From Aplectana chamaeleonis (taxonomy: Eukaryota > Nematoda > Chromadorea > Rhabditida > Cosmocercidae), in NCBI GenBank assembly GCA_029168955.1, contig JAPDOI010000700.1, positions 186,001-250,000 of the forward strand: 64,000 nt of DNA, in the 5' to 3' direction. Positions 55,470 through 64,000 of this stretch are shown in pieces (position 1 is the stretch's first letter; every line of letters starts with the position of its first letter). The position numbers were made by a program, and so were the translations under genes. Below the pieces are notes generated by a model that had not been told where the DNA came from, did not search any database, and saw only the letters and a program-made list of their open reading frames with translations.

Positions 55470-56880
55470 TGTGGGATAGAGACGACTTCAATAGACAAAG
55501 TGGAAACTCCGAGTTTAATCAAGTACCGAACCTGACCACGTTTTCCCCAACTTTTTGATACGATAAGATAGAGGAGCGCCGCGTTACCAAACACAGGTTA
55601 AAGGCAGCATACACGCTCAAAAATGATATCATTTTTATGGAATGAATTGAAGGTCTGAAGCTGGTAATATTCACAGATAACAAAAAAAAAACCGGAAAAA
55701 AAATCGACTGAAATGAATATATAACGGTTCTTTCTATATTGGCACATAAGTGGACGAGTTGTACCGCATTGATAACCGTTTTTTTAGATTCACAATCACT
55801 TTCAGAATTTTTCATTTTTGGTCCGAAATTTTCGCGATCCCCCCTAACCTTTCCTTTCGAGCCAAAATTTCTGCGATCCCGTCCCGAAAATTTCGCAATC
55901 TCGCTTGACCCTGGGATGCATGTACTGTGCCAGTCTGTCTGCGCTCTCTAACATTCTGCCTCACTCTCGTCGTCTGTGACTCCGCAACACGTCTACGATT
56001 GGCATGTCGCCGTCACACCAGCACAGACTCAGGCAATCGCCCCTAGAGCACATGGCGCGCGAACCCTCACACCTTATAGTGGATAAAAGAAACGAGTAGG
56101 AGAAATAGTATTCATTCGGACGACAGTAGAGACGAATCCGCTCGAGTGCAGCTAATAAGTTCATAAATATCAAATATCTATAAAGAAACGCATCTCGCGA
56201 TGTGAAAGGACTTGTCCAAGAGAAGGTGCGCGCGCCAAAATGCGCATCCTCTCAGGCTCCTGCCGCCTATCAGAGTGCCTCTTCGGGCGCACCGGTTTCC
56301 CGAGCACAGTCGGGGGCATGCTGCTAGGGGAAGCTTACGTGCTCCTATTGTGTTCAAATCAAAATCAGCAGCACGATGCCTCAACCAAATAAGCCGTCCA
56401 ATGCGTGCATGATACACATTCAATTCGATGACAAAACTGTTATTCAAATAGGAAGGTATACGATGCACTCCTGAGACGGAACTGAGAGATCGGCAGCTTC
56501 GCCGGTTCAATTACCCAAGTTTGCGGTACTTTACCCGCCCGGCGGCTGGAAGCCTCGTCCAATCGCTGACGGCCCAGATTGTGCTCGGCGAGCTGGACGC
56601 GTCGCACGTCGGTGTGCCAGCCGCGTCGCGTCTGTGTGCTGCTACAATAACGCTGGACTACCTTGCAGGACGTACTTGTGCGATTGAAATCTGCGGCTTT
56701 ACGTGCTCCTGCCATAAATTTTACGGCACGTGCTGCTGTTTTGGGCTACGTGACCCTGTGATGAAGTTTTTCGGTGGGTGTGGTCACTCGAGTTGAATGC
56801 ATATTCGACATTGAATGCGGCGGTTTTCTGAGGAAAGTGCAAAGCGTGATGAAATTTGGTTTCGAGGTAACAACGGCAGG
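55470..56880. other. Unassigned stretch with repeat fragments
   Basis: Contains a lone AAAGGCAGC end near 55602 and a module near 56500 (GGTTCAATTACCCAAGTTTG) also found at 36690 and 46139. The rest is unique with no supported gene. Confidence 0.4.
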
Positions 56881-56884
56881 ATAT

Positions 56885-58890
56885 CGTCAGTCTCTGGATG
56901 GGGGGGGGAGAAGCCGCGACTCTGCTTGGCGGGAAACATTGCGCGCGGGAAAACGAAGAGAGGATGGTTTATTGATCGAACGATTCCGCGCCTCGTTGCT
57001 GAGCTTGGCTTACTTCATGATAGACAATGACGATATTATACATTGGATCCGACTCACTCATTTTCGGATATCCATCCAAATGATCCGAAATTTTTATGAT
57101 TCAAAATCCTATTCACCGAAAAAACGTCAAAATCCGAATGAGCCAAAATCCGATTCACCGAAAAAGCGCCAAAATCCGTTCGATTCAAAATCTGAATCAC
57201 CGAAATGTGCCATGAGTCGGATAATGATTTGGATGCCGAATATCCAAAAAATGCATGACTCCAATCGGATAACGAGTCGGATATTGGTGGAGTCGGCATG
57301 CCCTGTTTCTCAAACAAGCGTGCAGGCTATAAAACGGCGAAATTCACTTGGTTCCTACGCGTGCCGGTGCGTAGCGCAGGTTAGAGCCAGTGAGAGAGCG
57401 TAGGGCAGACGTTTTATAGAGGGTATCTGCTGTCACGACTCGACATTCCATTCTACTGTAGCCATGCAGGTGCGTAATTACACTGCAGACATCCAATTGG
57501 CGCGCATCGTGAAATTTACGCTGCGTTTTCTGCGCATCAGCAATGCAGATTTTGCGCATACATGTAATTGGTATTGATCCTCTTTGAACGAGTTGTCTGT
57601 GCGAGTTTAGGGCCTCTCAGAAAGGCGTCGCTGCGAAATGCGTGGCGTCGCTCTCCAAAGCGAGAGAAAGTGGGCGTGACAATGACTTGTCGCCGAATCA
57701 TATTTCTGTCTCTGCGTCTCTTACCTCTTCGCCGCCATTTGTTCGATTGAAAAACAGTGAAATAGGGGAAATAAATATTTTTATAGAGAGTTAAATGACA
57801 GGGACTAACAAAGGATCATTAGCAAATAGAAAGAAACTACGGCGGCAGCGACAGCGACAAAAATGGTCGAAATTATTTCCATCGCGCGTTGCTGGGTCGA
57901 AGCTTGCAGCACACTGCCACAACGACAGTTTTAGGGCCTAGTGCATACATTCCGCGACTATGCATATTAGCAATATCGATTTTCGGTCGATTTAGATGAC
58001 AAGAATTATGTCGCGTCGTTCGTCACGGGAACTATGCACTAGGCCTCAAGGGTGGGAGCTCCGCGACTGGCGGTCGCTGTCGCTGTGCAGAGCGACGCGA
58101 CAGTGTGTCGCAAAAGTATACCAAACCCCTTATGGCTCATTGAAGGTATGATTGACTCCCAAAAACCATATTTATTGATCGAACGGCCAGTCTTTTTTTT
58201 TAATGGATTAGACAGGAACGCACGGGTATTTACGAAATCGATGCGAAGGACTGATACTCATGATACTCATTTATACTAATGCTTCAACATTACACTCACT
58301 TTGAAGAGATTGTGAAAGGTGATCACATCTGTTTGGTTTGCAAATATTCCGAGATAAAGATGATTATCAATGAAATCTCTCATCATAGTAAGGTAGAAAA
58401 ATCTTTTTTTAGAGGGTTTTCGCCAGACTATTGATTTTCCATAGACTTTTTGAATTACACCATCTTGTATCCGACCGGATATCCGACTCGGATATTCGGA
58501 TTCCGACTCACCGAAAAAAAGGTCCAAATCCGAGTGATTCAAAATCCGAATCACCGAAAAAACGTGATTTTCGGATTGATGCGAGATCCGACTATCCGTT
58601 TAGCCTTCCTATCCGAATGACTCGGATTATCCGATGATGCCATTTTGAATCTACCCGTTTGAGTCGGATATTCGTGACCTTTGATTTTTGAGTTATCCGA
58701 AATTCGAGTATCCGAATTTTTTTTTGATTCGGATCCAATGTATAGACGATATCGTTGGTGTCTCACAGGGAGATAGCCGCGCTCAGCAGTTACTCGCGAA
58801 ATCGTTCGATCAATAGCCACTTTCCCTTCGTTTTCCCGCGCGCAATTTTTCCCGCCAAGCAGCGTCGCCGCGATCCCTCATCCAGTGATT
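56885..58890. mobile_element. 2-kb element with long inverted repeats
   Basis: The outer arms (about 56905-57050 and 58735-58880) mirror each other: GCTTGGCGGGAAA, GCGCGCGGGAAAACGAAG, TTGATCGAACGATT and CATTGGATCCGA occur in both, inverted. Inside each arm is a block of iterated ATCCGAxT-type motifs (57060-57300; 58450-58730). The 1.1-kb centre has no transposase reading. It includes a module shared with 4960-5085 and GCGACAG-rich DNA. Confidence 0.7.
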
Positions 58891-59952
58891 GACGATATGT
58901 ATTTTGCCTTCCATGTCACAACAGCAATGAGTTGTGTGCTCCAGGTGACAACCACCAGTTCCTGAGTAAGTACTAGGGTGCTATGTGGGAAGGGGGGGCA
59001 ACTATGGCGCGATGGACTTGGCCACGCCCATTTTACTGTGCCGCACCAAACTTGGGCACCTACCCGGGAGTTCTCTCTCCCCCTGCCAAAATCAGGAGAG
59101 TCATTGCCGGCACGGAAAATGGGCGTGGCCAGAGTGCCCGAAACAACAAAGTGGCGTGCCCTTCCTTCACATAGCACCAGTACTAGTAGGACCAGACCCA
59201 AAACTAACTATTTCAACCAAAAGATTCAAGATGGTTTTTATCGTGAACTCTGCTTTGAATGCAGTCGAAAAATAAAACTTTTCGAAATAGCGTATCATTT
59301 GAATGACCAATCATTCATTCAAACATTTTTTTTTGGATTTTCATACGAACAAAATGTTTGAATGGTTTTTAGATCATACTCGGGAATGATTGAGCAGGTT
59401 TCTAGTGACTATCTTTTCAGAAAACCTTATCAATGTCTTTGTATTCGCTTGTTACTCACGCACTCGATTACGTGTACTCACAAGCTTAGCTCTATCTGCG
59501 TAATCACATTGTGCTCCGTCAGTTGTTTTTATGACATATGAGCTAAATGTGGCATGAACATTGTTGCCATGGTTTTGTATCACGTGCAGTTTCATCTACA
59601 GCTTTTATCGAACGATGACTTTCTGAACTGGACTAATTATCAGAATTTCTTTTTTTTTTTCGAAAAATCCTATTCACCTGATGTAAATTTTATTTGTTTC
59701 CCATCGCTACGAGAGTCTGATGTTTTTCGTGTTTCTGACTTAAAGAGCACTTTTCTTCCGGAAATGGGGAATTTCCGCGCCACTTCTGGCTGGATTTAAA
59801 ATTCCCGATTTTTTTCTACATTCTTAATGCATAATGTCTGCTAGACAGCTCTAAACTGACTGAAGTGCACGCTTTTTGGAATGGCTACACAAAACTCACT
59901 ACATCTAAATTGCGCAGGCGCAATAACGAAATTGTTCACAAAATGTTCTTAA
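58891..59952. other. Unassigned stretch
   Basis: An inverted pair around GGCCACGCCCATTTT (59019) and AAAATGGGCGTGGCC (59116) marks a small foldback (about 58980-59170). A TTAA-element right-end fragment lies near 59234-59255. No gene is seen. Confidence 0.4.
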
Positions 59953-60421
59953 GGGCATCGTTCGCGCTGAAAATCAATTCCCATTTTTCAGGCTCAAATT
60001 CATGAAAGAGTCCGATAGACCACACTGGTAAACTCCGGCGAGCCAAGAACGCAAGGTTTTGGGGTTGGATGGGTTTAAAGATGAGGTTCCGCCACCAGTT
60101 CTCACCAGTCATCTAGCACTTTTTCTTAGAATGTCGATGCTACCGTCAAACAACATGAAAAACAGTTACGGAACAAACTCTGCATGCAGACAAACCTCGA
60201 AAATGATAGTGACGAGGCCTCCAGAGGCAGAAAAACCTCAAAAACGATTCTGGCATGAGAATTCAAATTCATATTTTACCAAAGTGTTCCAAGAATTGAC
60301 GTTACTCAAAAATGAAGGAAAGGTTATTCATGGGCACCTTCGACATTTTCGTTCACTAGAGAGGCCAAGCTACACAAAAACATGAAAAAACAATATACGG
60401 TTTTCTGCGCGTACGATGCCT
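59953..60421. mobile_element. TTAA-flanked MITE, GGGCATCGT variant
   Basis: Left GGGCATCGTTCGCGC, right inverted GCGCGTACGATGCCT, with TTAA at 59949-59952 and 60422-60425. 469 bp. A related but distinct subfamily of the AGGCAG type. Confidence 0.75.
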
Positions 60422-60591
60422 TTAAGGTTGTATATGTACCCTGTGATGTGAGAATGCCTACATTTTACATCCAGAGAACAACCAAATGTACAATCTATCC
60501 AAATGTGACTGTCCGCCCACGCGGTCAGCCTGCGTGCCTAGCGGTCGCTACGAAGGAACTTTTTGTACTTCTCAATCGATTAGCAGGTATA

Positions 60592-61619
60592 CAGTGCTTT
60601 CAGAAAGTATAGGGACACCCCCGAAAATCAAGGTTTTCAAAATCATGTTATATTTGGCTATCAATACTGTTCATAAATGAATTCAACAAGGTGAAAAACC
60701 TCGATTTGTTCATTTCTATAGCAGTTGAGCAATTTCGCAGGAATTTATTTGAAATTTCAGATTTTTTCGCCCTTCAGAAAGTATAGGGACACAACACAAA
60801 AACAAAAATTATTGAACAAAGAAAGAATTAAACATACAATCTAAAATGAAATAGCTGCACCACCATTACCAATGATCTCAAAAATTCTCTTTGGCATAGA
60901 ATTGATCAAATTGGCGATGACGTTTTCATCCAGATTGGCCCACGCTTCGAAGATAGCGACCTTCAGCTCATCTACCGTTCTGTACTGCTTATTGTTGGCA
61001 TAAACCTGGCGCACAAGTATGCCCCAGATATTCTCTATCGGGTTACAATCTGGACTACACGCGGGCCATTCCAACGAACGGATTCGATGACGTAGAAACA
61101 AGGTTTTTGTAGACGTGGACACATGTACCGCCGCGTTGTCTTGCTGGAAAGTGAAACGCTGACGTCGTGTTCCGGACAAAAATGGCAGTAGATGTGTGCG
61201 AAGAGTTTCTTGATATTCCTCCGAGTTCATGCGACAAGAAGTGAAGGCCAATTCCAAAACAACTTCGCTACTGAATGCTCCCCAACACATCAGCGAGCCA
61301 CCGCCGAAATTCCGTCTGCTGAAAATCAATGGATCCTTGCGCAGATCTCGCCAGTAGGATCGAGCACCATCCGGTCCGTCAAGATTGAATTTCTTCTCGT
61401 CGGAAAAGATGACCTGAAATTGTTTTGCGTCATTTCTCGATTTTTTTCCGGATTTTATGAGACTGCCTTACCCTTGCCCAATCAGTTGCCATGTTCCTCT
61501 TTGCAAATTCAAGTCGAGCCTCTTTATGATTTTTAGATAACGACGGGGTCTTCCTCATCACTTGTCGGACAATGTTTTTATCGCCATTTATGGTGTCCCT
61601 ATACTTTCTGAACGCTATG
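60592..61619 (-). mobile_element. Tc1/Tc3-like transposon
   Basis: Ends CAGTGCTTTCAGAAAGTATA and inverted ..CTTTCTGAACGCTATG, flanked by TA (60590-60591, 61620-61621). A second internal copy of TTCAGAAAGTATAGGGACAC lies at about 60774-60793 on the left, reminiscent of the two transposase-binding sites in Tc3-type ends. One transposase gene is on the minus strand. Confidence 0.88.
60841..61585 (-). CDS. Tc1/Tc3-like transposase, spliced, N-terminus missing
   Basis: Exon b (61413-60841) encodes VIFSDEKKFNLDGPDG (first catalytic Asp), RRNFGGGSLMCWGAF, FTFQQDNAAVHVS (second Asp), CSPDCNPIENIWGIL (final Glu; DD34E) and ends at a TAG-type stop at 60841. A 58-bp intron (61471-61414, GTAAGG..TTTCAG) joins it to exon a (to 61472), which reads IVRQVMRKTPSLSKNH and MATDWAR. 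The paired-like DNA-binding domain expected before this is absent: only about 30 bp separate exon a from the terminal repeat. The catalytic core looks intact, but the element probably cannot move itself. Confidence 0.8.
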
Positions 61620-61740
61620 TATTGGACGATTCATTAGTAATATGCAAGTAGCTGTTCGCAGCCGTGGGGAGGCGTGTTCGAGAAGCGCCTTCGCCTTAGT
61701 CGACCGACACGTACGCCGACCGCCTGCGCGGACAGACTTA

Positions 61741-62955
61741 ACAATACCGCTCGTCAGTTGCGGTCAAAATGCGTGTGCCCACGCTTTCTCGCAATTCAAC
61801 CCTTTTTCGAGAACTCCCCTTGAATTTTCTTTTTTTTCGTATGTTGATGACAATCGTGTCGGAACCACATAGTCCTAACACGGTAACAACAGCCATTTTC
61901 CGCAACTGCGGACCAAAATTTCGCCACGACAGGGGCAGTACTCTGCCATTATTTAACAGTTTTGACAATGATCATGTTTTCTGCCAAACATATTTCAAAA
62001 GTTCTCGATTGTCAACTTCTGCTTTTTTAGTTTTATCAGATGCAGTTCTCCTTGGGCGTGAACTTGATCGCGTTGTGCGTATAACTAATTTACAATATGA
62101 TACGTATAGGCGTTAATTTAAATTCTGGTAGAGAATGTTCCAGATGCTCTCGACGCCGGGTGCGGCTGCCACATACGAAAATCAATCGCGAAGTGCCTCA
62201 AAGAATTCTCTGCCCGATACGTCATATGGTACGTCTACATGGCCATACCATTAAGCTACGGGCTCTGAAAACATGGAATTCCCGTAGATTATTCGCGTGC
62301 GTGTGCGGGGCGAAGGCTAGAGACAGCGAGAGAGCGTATGGTAGGCGGAGGGGGCAGTGTAGCGCGCACGCAGCACGTTGACTGATGGAAATTAATATTT
62401 TTTCACAGAGGTTGCGGTGAATTTCAATATTTTGCCTCTCAAAATATGTTTTGAAACTTAGTAGCATAATATTTGTGTTATTGTGCTATATACGTTCCTT
62501 CTGATTACATTTTTGAAATTATCCTACTTGATCTGTAAGAGCCTGGACTCATATCGGAGCGAAATTAAATTGATTTTTTCGCCTGCCTGTGCGGAGAGAG
62601 GGAAAAGACAGCGAAAGGAAGATTAGAAGGAGAGATCAGAGTACGCGCGCACACTCACGTCCGGGACCCGAAGTAATTTCGTTCCAAAATAAAGTGTAAC
62701 AGTAGTGTGTGTTTCGAGTAATATATTCCCTTGAATTCAGCCCTCTCTTTCGTTGTTGTTCTAGTGATATTTTTTTACCCGAAATTTCTATATGTAAGGC
62801 TGGCCCAGATCTTGAACTCCATCAGTGGGTAAAATCATTTCAAATCATAATTTCACCTCAATTACCACATTCGACCATCCGAGATTCACAAATTTTTGCT
62901 AAATCCGCTACCCTTAATTCTGACCGAAATCCCCGTTAGCCCCTTAACTCGCTAA
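61741..62955. other. Unassigned stretch
   Basis: 62260-62380 shares the GCTAGAGACAGCGAGAGAGC module with 4960-5085 and 57310-57420. The rest is unique and no gene is supported. Confidence 0.4.
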
Positions 62956-62959
62956 CGTT

Positions 62960-63595
62960 TAAAGGCAGACTAGTAAAAGAAGCTGCTGTTGCTTTGAGGC
63001 CAGCCCCTTTTGGGACAGGGTCTCTCTACACACGGAGGGAGGAGCACGGACGAAATATCATGCTGACGCGACGCATGCGGCGAAACTTTTTATCCGATTA
63101 CCCTATCACTGGAGCGCGCTTGCAAAAGCTCGCGATTTATTGATGCTCACATGCTGCTTCAAAGCAATACAAAGAGTACTAGGATTATGGAAAAGAATCA
63201 AAATACTTACAATAGTCATGGTCCAGAGCCGAACTGGTTGTCGGCGGCAACGATCCCATCACTACATCTAAAATGGTGCTCGATTTTTATTACCATATTG
63301 CCTATTCTACAACTATCAAGCCGTGGAACGGCACGAGAACAAACACGATTTATTGAAATGAGTAAGCAAGATAAGATTATGAGAGGAACAGCAGGGGATA
63401 ATAAAGAAAAAGTAATGTGAGCATCAATAAAACCATCAAATGTTATGAATTCTCGCGAGCTTTGGCAAGCGCGCTGCAGTGATAGGGTAATCGGATAAAC
63501 AATTCCGCCGCATGCGTCGCGTCAACATGAAATCTCGTCCGTGCTCCACCCTCCGTGTGTAGAGAGACCCTGTCCCCCCCCCCTTTATGGACCGA
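62960..63595. mobile_element. Foldback element with 160-bp arms
   Basis: The left arm (about 63000-63158) and right arm (about 63420-63595) mirror each other: GGGACAGGGTCTCTCTACAC, CGCATGCGGCG, GATTACCCTATCACTG and TTTATTGATGCTCAC all recur inverted. The 260-bp loop has no long ORF. A GTTTAAAGGCAGAC phrase at 62958 suggests a TTAA-family origin. Confidence 0.75.
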
Positions 63596-64000
63596 AAACA
63601 CATCAGCCTATTGGTACCAATAGCGATTTGAATACACGCTCTAAGCGCCTTACATGACAAAACACCATCCGGTGAATCTCTCATGAACGTAGAAATGTTG
63701 GGCATCAACGTTGGATCACTACGGTCGAAAGCTGAGCGTCTACAGGGCATTTTGGTTGGGAACTCCCCTTTCATTCGAGTTCCCCATTGTGCTCCGTCTC
63801 GGCTCCCTGATAGCTCATAATGCTCGAATTTTATCCTTTTGCCAGTTCATCTCGTTCCCATATTATCTCCAGTCCATCTGTAAATGGCGAGAGGAGAGGT
63901 GACATTTCTGAGATAAGCCGCCTATGCCGATCTGAAGTAATTTAGGACTAATCCCAGATTAATTTTAAACCAAGACTGAACTGAAATGTTTATTATCCAA
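63596..64000. other. Window end, nothing recognised
   Basis: Unique sequence. No exon, repeat end or RNA gene is seen. Confidence 0.4.

Larger units (their letters stand above)
60502..61740. mobile_element. MITE family B copy 5, split by a Tc1/Tc3-like element
   Basis: Left arm 60502-60589 (GTGACTGTCCGCCCACGCGG); right arm about 61622-61740 (..GCCGACCGCCTGCGCGGACAG). The 1,028-bp Tc element lies between them. Removing it gives a MITE of the usual 200-bp size. Confidence 0.78.

Noticed and set aside
60059..60385. 108-codon open frame on +
   Set aside because: Falls entirely inside a TTAA-flanked MITE (59953-60421); no other coding evidence.

Overview
The window looks like a stretch of nematode nuclear chromosome. 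There are no bacterial-style operons. Coding sequence is split into short exons with GT..AG introns whose 3' ends are mostly TTTTCAG or TTTCAG, and some introns are about 50 nt long. The interspersed repeats (RTE and CR1-type LINEs, mariner and Tc1/Tc3-like elements, many foldback MITEs) and a secreted six-cysteine protein all fit Nematoda. I cannot name the species.

Region 1, about 1-31.8 kb: one host gene on the + strand, the 3' two thirds of a TBC1D8/TBC1D9-type Rab GTPase-activating protein. I resolve 16 exons that join in frame (670 codons plus stop, with the 5' end outside the window). They carry the C-terminal half of the TBC domain, including the glutamine finger, an EF-hand-like segment and the C-terminal tail. 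The introns are swollen by transposons. Intron 6 alone is 15,986 bp.

Inside intron 6, on the opposite strand, lies a second convincing gene (12,276-15,601): a 214-residue secreted protein with six C-terminal cysteines. Its second intron has grown from about 100 bp to 2.6 kb because a mariner inserted, was itself interrupted by a 1.47-kb repeat, and then took a TTAA-flanked MITE in its terminal repeat. Two weaker exon candidates also lie in intron 6: a multi-pass membrane exon cut by a Tourist-like MITE, and an orphan + strand exon.

Region 2, 31.9-64 kb: no host gene I can name. It is dominated by mobile DNA: an RTE remnant just after the TBC gene, a cluster of TTAA-flanked AGGCAG-ended elements (36-41.4 kb), a 1-kb polypyrimidine tract (42.9-43.9 kb), elements built of CGGCTATTT-type motifs, a CR1-like LINE with one in-frame stop, nested foldbacks (50.3-52.6 kb), a frameshifted mariner (54.2-55.5 kb), a 2-kb long-inverted-repeat element (56.9-58.9 kb) and a Tc1/Tc3-like element inserted in a MITE (60.5-61.7 kb). 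Two stretches (47.3-47.6 and 52.7-53.8 kb, minus strand) look coding but I cannot resolve them.

The most informative content is the order of insertions. Target-site duplications (TA, TTAA, TAA, 8 bp, 9 bp) can be read directly for several elements. Two different mariner copies carry the same repeat at the same internal position, so the composite probably moved as one unit.
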